The translations under genes and the position numbers were made by a program. Source: Anaerolineales bacterium (GTDB taxonomy: Bacteria; Chloroflexota; Anaerolineae; Anaerolineales; UBA4823). From it: a DNA stretch of 5,099 nt. Each line of letters opens with the position of its first letter. Positions within the stretch are counted from its first letter, which is position 1. Below are positions 1 through 4,638 of the stretch, piece by piece. The stretch is taken from contig JALHTN010000625.1 of the NCBI GenBank assembly GCA_022865865.1, forward strand, positions 1-5,099, read 5' to 3'. The notes below the pieces were generated by a model, which was given only the letters and a program-made list of their open reading frames with translations, ran no database searches and was not told the origin of the DNA.

Positions 1-153
1 AAAGGTTATCCAATCTCATATATATTGAAATCCATTCCAGTGGCTTTCGAAAGCTGGGATAAGGCCCAATATGTTGCCAATAAGCTCAACTTAGAGCTTT
101 TTCAAGGCAAACCTCAAGATTGGCCGGAGGAAGATATACAGTCCATAGATTAA
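1..153 (+). CDS. C-terminal end of an unrecognised protein (5' truncated)
   Basis: Frame 1 is open from the first base for 50 codons and ends in tandem stops TAA TAA. The visible peptide begins KGYPISYILKSIPVAFESWD and ends PQDWPEEDIQSID. It is soluble in character, with an acidic tail, and shows no membrane segment or catalytic motif that I recognise. That it is a genuine gene end is supported by the strong intrinsic terminator starting seven bases after the first stop. I do not recognise the family, and with only 50 residues no function should be assigned. The upstream part lies outside the window. Confidence 0.72.
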   Translation, partial: KGYPISYILKSIPVAFESWDKAQYVANKLNLELFQGKPQDWPEEDIQSID

Positions 154-159
154 TAAGCG

Positions 160-183
160 AACCCGGCGAAAGCCGGGTTTTTC
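160..183 (+). terminator. Intrinsic terminator of the leftmost gene
   Basis: An 8-bp perfect stem, AACCCGGC (160-167) with GCCGGGTT (172-179), is closed by a GAAA tetraloop and followed by a T run (178-182). The GC-rich stem, GNRA loop and U-tract make it a classic rho-independent terminator for the + strand. On the opposite strand the stem is not followed by a T run, so it is probably not an efficient terminator for the nnrE operon arriving from the right. Confidence 0.9.
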
Positions 184-312
184 ATTTAAATAGTCCATCC
201 TGATATTTCGAAATAGTTTACCAGATTCAGGGACCAGTGGGTGGAATTTGCCAACCTGATTCAACCAACCTCATTTAAGTATTCTCTGATCATGAACACT
301 GCTGATGCGCCT
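184..312. other. Intergenic spacer downstream of two convergent genes
   Basis: About 130 bases separate the left terminator from the nnrE stop codon. I see no ORF with a ribosome binding site. It holds a 12-bp perfect palindrome, TATTTCGAAATA (204-215), and a small inverted repeat, GCTGA (301-305) with TCAGC (313-317), that overlaps the nnrE stop. The latter could form a weak hairpin in the nnrE mRNA but lacks a U-tract, so I do not call it a terminator. Confidence 0.4.
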
Positions 313-1026
313 TCAGCTGATTTTTAGGATTGAATCAACCTCAAACAAATTGGGAACCTCCACACTGAGATGCCTGTAAAGTTCAGGAGGCACACTGATA
401 TCCGCAAGATAGAGTTCACCAGCAACATCTTTCGCCTGGGGAGTTAACAAACCAGACTTGGGTAGAGCCAATGTCAGGGTAGCAGCAGCTTTGATACATG
501 GCTTTCCAGGAAGGCCACTGGTTGTATCCAACCCAGAAGGTGCATCCAGGGCCAGGATTGGACTGCCAGCATTATTTGCCTGGTTGATCCATCCCGCAAC
601 GGGTGGGCGTGGATCACCGCTCAAACCATAACCGATCAGCGCGTCAATGATCAATTCAGTCTGTTCTAAGTCAGGTTCCTCAAATGAGTCGATTCCCATC
701 TGATGCAAGATGCGCCACTGGTGGGCAGGCACATCCTTTAATCGAGATGGATCGAAGGCCAGTACCAGGCTGACCTCTGCACCCCAATTGTGCAGGTGAC
801 GGGCGGCCACCAGGCCCCCACCGCCATTGTTGCCAGCGCCGCTGAGGATGGCTATGGAACGCCCAGCAACCTGTCCACCCAATTTACGTCTGGCCAGCTC
901 CGCCAGGTTGCGACCCGCATTTTCCATCATCTGGATCAGGGTTATTTGGTATTCTTCGATCATTAAGCGATCAACTTCCACCATCTGCGATGTGGACAGA
1001 ACGGGAATACCTCCCAAGGACAGCAT
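313..1026 (-). CDS. nnrE: NAD(P)H-hydrate epimerase, stand-alone YjeF N-terminal domain
   Basis: The family epimerises R- and S-forms of NAD(P)H hydrate, a damage product of the cofactor, so that the partner dehydratase can repair it; it is cytosolic. At 237 residues this is the epimerase domain alone. The C-terminal dehydratase (NnrD) domain found in bifunctional bacterial proteins is absent, so NnrD must be encoded elsewhere. Recognisable motifs in order are MMENAGRNLAELA (33-45), GAGNNGGGG (63-71), DALIGYGLSG (128-137, whose first Asp matches the proposed catalytic Asp of the family) and LDAPSGLDTTSG (160-171), which in the family binds cofactor and K+. The usual NNGGDG motif reads NNGGGG here, with Gly at residue 70. 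The start ATG at 1026 has GAGGAG six bases upstream, located inside the last codons of the DUF427 gene; the stop-to-start gap is three bases, so the two genes are co-transcribed and probably translationally coupled. Confidence 0.93.
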   Translation of the reverse strand: MLSLGGIPVLSTSQMVEVDRLMIEEYQITLIQMMENAGRNLAELARRKLGGQVAGRSIAILSGAGNNGGGGLVAARHLHNWGAEVSLVLAFDPSRLKDVPAHQWRILHQMGIDSFEEPDLEQTELIIDALIGYGLSGDPRPPVAGWINQANNAGSPILALDAPSGLDTTSGLPGKPCIKAAATLTLALPKSGLLTPQAKDVAGELYLADISVPPELYRHLSVEVPNLFEVDSILKIS

Positions 1027-1029
1027 CTG

Positions 1030-1317
1030 CTACTCCTCACGCACTTTCACCCCGTGCCAGAAAGCAATATAACCGCTGATCTTTTTTGCAGCTGGCTGGG
1101 GAGAAGGATAGTACCAGGCTGCATTCCTATATGTCTTTCCATCAACCTGTACATCGTAATAACTGGCAAGTCCCTTCCAGCCGCACATTGTGTGGCTTTC
1201 ACTTTTTGTGAAATATTCTTTCTTAACCGCATCTGGGGGGAAGTAATGATTACCTTCGACGATGATCGTCTGATCACTTTCCGCCAGTACTGCTTCATTC
1301 CAGGTGGCTTGAACCAT
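1030..1317 (-). CDS. DUF427 family protein
   Basis: This is a 95-residue single-domain protein that closely fits the DUF427 pattern: an N-terminal W-N-x-x-V-L-A-E-S (residues 6-14), then VEGNHYFPPDAV (20-31), a central CGWKGLASYYDV (45-56) and a C-terminal AAWYYPSPQPAAKKISGYIAF stretch with the hallmark WYYP and YIAFWHGV. The length is normal for the family. There is no signal peptide or membrane segment, so it is cytosolic. The biochemical function is not established. The ATG at 1317 is preceded by GAGGAG (1326-1331) with eight bases of spacing. It is the first gene of a two-gene operon with nnrE, whose ribosome binding site is embedded in its final Glu-Glu codons. A link to NAD(P)H repair is only suggested by this arrangement. 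Confidence 0.9.
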   Translation of the reverse strand: MVQATWNEAVLAESDQTIIVEGNHYFPPDAVKKEYFTKSESHTMCGWKGLASYYDVQVDGKTYRNAAWYYPSPQPAAKKISGYIAFWHGVKVREE

Positions 1318-1354
1318 TGTTTCTGCTCCTCAATAATAAATCTTGATCTGGTTG

Positions 1355-1386
1355 GGGATATTTATCCCAGTTATTGACGTAAGCAA
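1355..1386 (-). promoter_or_regulatory. Candidate promoter and overlapping operator for the DUF427-nnrE operon
   Basis: On the - strand a TTGCTT (1381-1386) lies 16 bases from TAAATA (1359-1364), a weak housekeeping-type promoter. The -10 sits exactly within a perfect inverted repeat, GGGATA-TT-TATCCC (1355-1368), as expected for a repressor operator. A second, wider inverted repeat pairs TTGGGGAT (1352-1359) with ATCCCCAA (1386-1393) and shares its left arm with the first. The repeats are seen directly; the promoter and operator roles are inference. Confidence 0.4.
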
Positions 1387-1420
1387 TCCCCAATATCTTA
1401 CCTGATTTTCCCCGGCTCGC

Positions 1421-1450
1421 TTAGCATATCGGGACACACCGCGTTATAAT
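1421..1450 (+). promoter_or_regulatory. Promoter of the ECF sigma factor, likely giving a leaderless mRNA
   Basis: A perfect consensus -10, TATAAT (1445-1450), lies 18 bases after TTAGCA (1421-1426), which matches four of six consensus -35 bases. A start site six to eight bases beyond the -10 falls at about 1456-1458, two to four bases before the ATG at 1460. No Shine-Dalgarno sequence lies between the -10 and the ATG, so the message is predicted to be essentially leaderless. This looks like a housekeeping promoter and not an ECF-type site, so autoregulation is not evident. Confidence 0.72.
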
Positions 1451-1459
1451 AACATTCTC

Positions 1460-2101
1460 ATGGCTGCTAGAACCAACGAAGAATGGATAGCGGATATAAA
1501 AGCGGAAGGCGCCCAAAAAGAGGCTGCCTTGGGGGATTTGCGAGCCGCGATTATCTCCGGCTTACCCTACGCGCTTTCGAATTATTTATCTCCAGACAAT
1601 CCTCAATTCCAATCGTTAGCAGAGGAGGTCACGCAGGATACACTGCTGCGGGTATTGGACCGCCTGGATAGTTTTGAGGGTCGCAGCCGCTTCACAACCT
1701 GGGTGCAAAAAATTGCCGTTAGAATCGCCTTAACCGAGCTGCGCCGCCGCAGGTGGCGTGATTTCTCGCTTGATTCACTGGTTGAGGAAAACGAGGAGGG
1801 GGTATCTTTTCCAAGCCTGATGATCGACCCCGCGCCAAATCCAGATACGCTTTCCCAACAAAGCGATATGATGCAGAGAATTGGCAGAATAATCAATGAA
1901 GAGCTGACCGAAAAACAGCGCCAGGCTATGGTGGCAACTGCCATTGAAGGTGTCCCCCTGGAAGAAGTCGCCCGGCGAATGGATATGAACCGCAATGCCT
2001 TATATAAACTGCTGCACGATGCACGCTTAAGGCTCAAGAAGAGGTTGGCTAACGAAGGTCTGACCACTGAGGATGTATGGGCAGCTTTCGGTGGTGGGTA
2101 A
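1460..2101 (+). CDS. ECF-type RNA polymerase sigma factor
   Basis: This 213-residue protein has the two-domain ECF layout. Region 2 covers about residues 24-105, with AEEVTQDTLLRVLDRLDSFE (54-73), the GRSRFTTWVQKIAVRIA stretch and a basic RRRRWRDFSLD end. Region 4 covers about 148-196, with TEKQRQAM, a helix-turn-helix around VPLEEVARRMDMNRNALYKL and a basic DARLRLKKRL recognition end. A linker of about 40 acidic and Pro-rich residues separates them. The start at 1460 is preferred despite the lack of a ribosome binding site, because a consensus -10 lies just upstream and the N-terminal TNEEW stretch resembles the start of related proteins. The next gene, 44 bases on, encodes a zinc-binding anti-sigma-like protein, the usual partner arrangement. 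Its target promoters cannot be read from this window. Confidence 0.93.
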   Translation: MAARTNEEWIADIKAEGAQKEAALGDLRAAIISGLPYALSNYLSPDNPQFQSLAEEVTQDTLLRVLDRLDSFEGRSRFTTWVQKIAVRIALTELRRRRWRDFSLDSLVEENEEGVSFPSLMIDPAPNPDTLSQQSDMMQRIGRIINEELTEKQRQAMVATAIEGVPLEEVARRMDMNRNALYKLLHDARLRLKKRLANEGLTTEDVWAAFGGG

Positions 2102-2145
2102 GGATTTTTCCTGACAATGCGTCTAAAATTGAGTAGAGGCAATTA

Positions 2146-2445
2146 ATGAAGTTTAGCGAAAAAATCAAAAGCCTGGTTAAGAGATTGGGCTCATCAAAAG
2201 AAGAGAAAGATATGCAAATGCCACTAGCGTTCCAAAAGTTAATTCAAATGGTTGAAAACACGCAAGAAGTTGAGTTTTCTTGCGAGGACGTTTACCACAT
2301 CCTCGACCAATATACAGAATTGGTTTACCACGGGGAGAACTCTGCCGAACTTATGCCGCTCGTCAAGCACCATATCGAAATTTGTCCCGACTGTCGCGAA
2401 GAATTCGAAGCCCTGCTGCGAATTCTCCAGGCTTCACCCGCCTAA
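2146..2445 (+). CDS. Soluble zinc-finger anti-sigma factor (zf-HC2/ZAS-like)
   Basis: This 99-residue protein carries H76-x3-C80-x2-C83, the signature of zinc-binding anti-sigma domains, with C46 thirty residues earlier as the likely fourth ligand, the same order as in RsrA (Cys, then HxxxCxxC). The region CEDVYHILDQYTELVYHGE (46-64) matches the first helix of the domain. The first 40 residues form a Lys-rich amphipathic extension. No transmembrane helix is present, so the protein acts in the cytosol, presumably by sequestering the sigma factor encoded just upstream. The ATG at 2146 is preceded by a modest TAGAGG (2134-2139). Pairing with the sigma gene (44-base gap) supports the assignment. 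Whether zinc release by oxidation, another ligand or partner switching frees the sigma factor is unknown. It may instead be a zf-HC2 protein with a different partner. Confidence 0.82.
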   Translation: MKFSEKIKSLVKRLGSSKEEKDMQMPLAFQKLIQMVENTQEVEFSCEDVYHILDQYTELVYHGENSAELMPLVKHHIEICPDCREEFEALLRILQASPA

Positions 2446-2470
2446 ATTACCAACAACTTAATAACAGATC

Positions 2471-2520
2471 AAAAAATACCGGGAAGGGATTGAATTGCTA
2501 CCCTTCTCGGTATTCTTGTT
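2471..2520. terminator. Bidirectional terminator between convergent genes
   Basis: A 14-bp stem with a single G-U pair joins 2475-2488 and 2501-2514 around a 12-base loop. Read on the - strand it is followed by an uninterrupted T run (complement of the A's at 2471-2476), ideal for ending the membrane protein gene at 2541. Read on the + strand it is followed by a looser T-rich tail (TATTCTTGTTT), adequate for ending the sigma/anti-sigma transcript. Its position between two convergent stop codons fits both roles. Confidence 0.87.
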
Positions 2521-2540
2521 TCAGTGTTATTTATAAAATA

Positions 2541-2987
2541 TTAGAGCCGGTTTACCAGGGGAATAAAAACCAATGCTGTCACAACACCATAAACCATGTG
2601 ACCAACAAGGCTCAACCACTGATCTGTTCCAATCACCAGGACCATCTGGTTCATGCCCAGCATAAGGGGCATCATGATCAGGGCGCCCAGTACCCACCAG
2701 ATGACACCATAAGCAATTCCACCCAATAAGGCATAGGAAGTGGTGAGCGGCAACCGCCCAGCAACCAGGCCATAGATGGCGCCCAGCCCAGCACTGATCA
2801 TCATGTGCACTATAAATCCAACCAGAGAGCTTTCCTGGCGCACAAGCATACCTATCATGGGCAGCATGCCCATCATAGCCATCATCATCCCAAAGAGCAT
2901 TCCGCCGGCCAACCCGGCTAAAGTGCCCGCTGCAATCGTCTTACCAGTTGAGAATGATTTCGATTGCTCAATCGTCGCGGTAGTCAT
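2541..2987 (-). CDS. Methionine-rich four-helix integral membrane protein, function unknown
   Basis: This 148-residue protein has four predicted membrane segments at about residues 17-48, 54-77, 84-111 and 123-145, after a short polar N-terminus with no cleavable signal. Methionine is unusually common (18 residues), concentrated in helix 1 (MMMAMMGML) and helix 3 (IMMPLMLGM). The protein looks like a duplicated two-helix hairpin: GGxxFG (28-33) recurs as GGxxYG (89-94), and SLVGxxV (54-60) recurs as SLVGxxV (126-132). I cannot name the family with confidence; it recalls small uncharacterised bacterial membrane proteins of the DUF1440/YagU kind. The ATG at 2987 has AAGGAG six bases upstream (2994-2999). 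The gene ends at the bidirectional terminator. It lies 84 bases downstream of the DUF547 gene in the same direction, so it could also receive readthrough from the trxA operon. Confidence 0.85.
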   Translation of the reverse strand: MTTATIEQSKSFSTGKTIAAGTLAGLAGGMLFGMMMAMMGMLPMIGMLVRQESSLVGFIVHMMISAGLGAIYGLVAGRLPLTTSYALLGGIAYGVIWWVLGALIMMPLMLGMNQMVLVIGTDQWLSLVGHMVYGVVTALVFIPLVNRL

Positions 2988-3005
2988 ATCTTTCTCCTTT
3001 TATAA

Positions 3006-3034
3006 ACTATAGATTTTAGTTCCTAAGGATACAA
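3006..3034 (-). promoter_or_regulatory. Candidate promoter for the membrane protein gene
   Basis: On the - strand TTGTAT (3029-3034) is followed after 17 bases by TATAGT (3006-3011), five of six matches to the consensus -10. The predicted start site would be near 2999-3000, leaving a leader of only about twelve bases that begins at the AAGGAG ribosome binding site. The spacing is ideal, but the -35 is weak and the leader very short, so confidence is limited. Confidence 0.35.
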
Positions 3035-3071
3035 GACTACCCAGCATGTTGTTTTCTTACGTGCCATTAAT

Positions 3072-4061
3072 TTATGAACCTGTTACGGATATGTGAGATG
3101 AATTCAATCCCCAATCATAGGTTTTGTACTGGAAGGCGATCGTATCCCGGTGCTCCAATAACCAGGTTTTTCGCTCACCCTGCGGGAGATGTTCAATTAG
3201 GAAATTGATCACCCCTTGCTGACCCCCAAAATCCTTACCAAACCAATTGAAAATCGCCGAAAGTTGTGCCGTGTTCCGATCTTGATCGATCTGCACATCC
3301 GCGTCCACGAAATTGCGTGCTGCTAGATCGAGCTGCTGATCGATTTTTTCAGGCGTGTAGACCTGGATTGGTGGACAGGAGCGACCAGCACAATTAAGGG
3401 CAAAATGAATGCGCACATCAACCGGATTAACCATCCAGGCCAAACGTGCATCCTGTGATGCAAATTGTGGTCCGGGGATCATTGGGTGCCCCTGGTTGCC
3501 CCGCAATATCCCATGTTCGATATCATCTGCATTCATACGCAGCCCAGCGACATCATATGCAGTTTGGCGGAAAAACCCAAGTAAGGCCAGAGGATTAGAA
3601 CCAACACTCTCTGTAACTTCTTTGGCGATCACACCGTCCATGATAAGGGCGTTATACAGGTTGATCCAGAAAGCTAACTTTTCATCTCGAGTAGACAGGA
3701 TTCTAGGATCGAAATCTCGTAAACGCGGCGAGCAGCTTTTCCGGTACTCAAGGTAAGCCGGGCTTTCTTTAAGGCGCTTATAGTCGACACTGTAGCCTTG
3801 CTCGTCAATCGCCTCGATCTTGGTCATGTCCATGAAGCGCTTTAGGTCAGCGGTGAGATCTGATCCCGCAGCCTGGTTATCTGGCAGTTCAGTATCGCTC
3901 TCATTTAATATCACGCCTGGTTGGGTACTGGTGATTAGATCTAAAAAAGATTCTCGCCCAGCAACCAGGCGATCTGTCCAAAAAGATCGCCTGGTTGCAT
4001 GGGGCTGATTAATCGAAGATCCATCTTCGCTGACCCGGGTCTCAATTCGCAATCCACTCAT
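3072..4061 (-). CDS. DUF547 domain protein, translationally coupled to thioredoxin
   Basis: This is a 329-residue cytosolic protein with no signal peptide. The first 65 residues are polar and poorly conserved in appearance; the DUF547 domain covers about 68-320. Its landmarks are SPAYLEYRKSCSPRL (100-114), EKLAFWINLYNALIMDGVI (127-145), DDIEHGILRGN (179-189), VRIHFALNCAGRSCPPI (216-232) with Cys224 and Cys229, and the closing YDWGLN (315-320). The function of DUF547 is not established; the conserved His219 and Cys pair suggest an active site or redox centre, which is inference. The ATG overlaps the trxA stop as ATGA, and there is no good ribosome binding site, so translation must depend on ribosomes finishing trxA. 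Codons 22-34 contain a strong perfect inverted repeat. The pairing with thioredoxin suggests that the two act together. Confidence 0.9.
   Translation of the reverse strand: MSGLRIETRVSEDGSSINQPHATRRSFWTDRLVAGRESFLDLITSTQPGVILNESDTELPDNQAAGSDLTADLKRFMDMTKIEAIDEQGYSVDYKRLKESPAYLEYRKSCSPRLRDFDPRILSTRDEKLAFWINLYNALIMDGVIAKEVTESVGSNPLALLGFFRQTAYDVAGLRMNADDIEHGILRGNQGHPMIPGPQFASQDARLAWMVNPVDVRIHFALNCAGRSCPPIQVYTPEKIDQQLDLAARNFVDADVQIDQDRNTAQLSAIFNWFGKDFGGQQGVINFLIEHLPQGERKTWLLEHRDTIAFQYKTYDWGLNSSHISVTGS
3961..3998. repeat. 15-bp perfect inverted repeat inside the DUF547 coding region
   Basis: GCAACCAGGCGATCT (3961-3975) and its exact reverse complement (3984-3998) are separated by eight bases. In the mRNA the stem can be extended by four more pairs, CCCA with TGGG, past one bulged base. 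A run of six U's follows about eight bases after the extended stem in the direction of transcription. It lies roughly 65-100 bases inside the gene, codons 22-34. It is not a normal coding feature and may act as an attenuator, pause site or mRNA processing signal. Confidence 0.85.
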
Positions 4062-4435
4062 TGAATGTTTCCGTTTCCGTTCCCAACAGTAGTTTCCAAA
4101 ATTCCTGACTCTTCTAGAAAGTCAGCCACCCTGGATTTTAATACTGGTGCTGGTCCAGCACCAACCTGGTGATCCTTGACTTCACCACCAGCGATGAACA
4201 GCAGTGTAGGGATACCCTGTACGCCAAAATTCATCGCCCACTGCGGGTTTTCATCGGTGTTGACCTTGGCAATCAGGACTTTGCCATCATTTTCTTCAGC
4301 AATTTCTTCTAATACCGGGGCGATCATCCGGCAGGGACCGCACCAAGGTGCCCAAAAATCTACCACCACCGGTAATTGCGATTCGAGTACCTTTTCTTGA
4401 AATTCTACATCTGTGACATGAATCAGGTTATTCAT
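4058..4435 (-). CDS. trxA: Thioredoxin
   Basis: Thioredoxin is the general cytosolic protein disulfide reductase, kept reduced by thioredoxin reductase. The 125-residue protein has the standard fold markers: buried Asp26 in VVDFWAPWCGPC, the active site WCGPC at 31-35 and the cis-proline loop GIPT with Pro76, followed by GxVKDHQVGA. The core ends near residue 108. A further tail of about 17 residues, ending in a Gly-Asn repeat (GNGNGN) and IQ, makes it longer than the usual 105-110. The ATG at 4435 has AAGGAG six bases upstream (4442-4447). The stop TGA overlaps the DUF547 start, giving a two-gene operon. No trxB is visible. I found no convincing promoter upstream, but an imperfect inverted repeat lies at 4491-4560 in the divergent intergenic region. 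Confidence 0.96.
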   Translation of the reverse strand: MNNLIHVTDVEFQEKVLESQLPVVVDFWAPWCGPCRMIAPVLEEIAEENDGKVLIAKVNTDENPQWAMNFGVQGIPTLLFIAGGEVKDHQVGAGPAPVLKSRVADFLEESGILETTVGNGNGNIQ

Positions 4436-4490
4436 TATTTTCTCCTTGAAAATCTTTATTCATTTACTAGATGCATTTTGGTACCCAAAT

Positions 4491-4560
4491 CTTACGCTGG
4501 TTGGTGGCTTACCGGGTTCATCATAGATATTCGAATGAAAACCTGCCACCACTGGGTAAG
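4491..4560. repeat. Imperfect inverted repeat in the trxA upstream region
   Basis: CTTAC (4491-4495) and GGTGGC (4503-4508) are mirrored by GCCACC (4545-4550) and GTAAG (4556-4560), with an internal GGTT (4515-4518) facing AACC (4540-4543). The apical part holds an 8-bp palindrome, ATTCGAAT (4529-4536). The structure lies between the divergent trxA and small membrane protein genes and could be a regulator-binding region or an RNA leader structure. The arms are interrupted, so the functional role is uncertain. Confidence 0.45.
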
Positions 4561-4638
4561 ATATTGAGCATACAGAGCATCGATATATGCAAGGAAGTAT
4601 AAAACTCTTAAGTAACTATGGAATTTGAGGAAATAAAC

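Noticed and set aside
204..215. 12-bp palindrome TATTTCGAAATA in the left spacer
   Set aside because: It is AT-rich, lies between gene ends and not near a promoter, and a single palindrome of this size is not compelling by itself.
1054..1377. A 107-codon + strand frame opposite DUF427
   Set aside because: Antisense shadow of a conserved DUF427 gene, with Cys/Ile-rich translation typical of a reverse frame.
1603..2142. A 179-codon open frame on the - strand opposite the sigma factor
   Set aside because: It runs antisense to a well-supported ECF sigma gene, is Ser/Arg-rich with no domain, and has no reason to exist beyond codon mirroring.
2280..2729. A 149-codon + strand frame spanning the anti-sigma end, terminator and membrane gene
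   Set aside because: It crosses the strong bidirectional terminator and overlaps real genes on both sides; the translation is low-complexity and has no recognisable family.
3018..3023. GGAACT on the - strand upstream of the membrane protein gene as an ECF-type -35
   Set aside because: The matching -10 position would fall on the ribosome binding site just before the ATG, and no GTC-like -10 is present; a housekeeping-type pair fits better.
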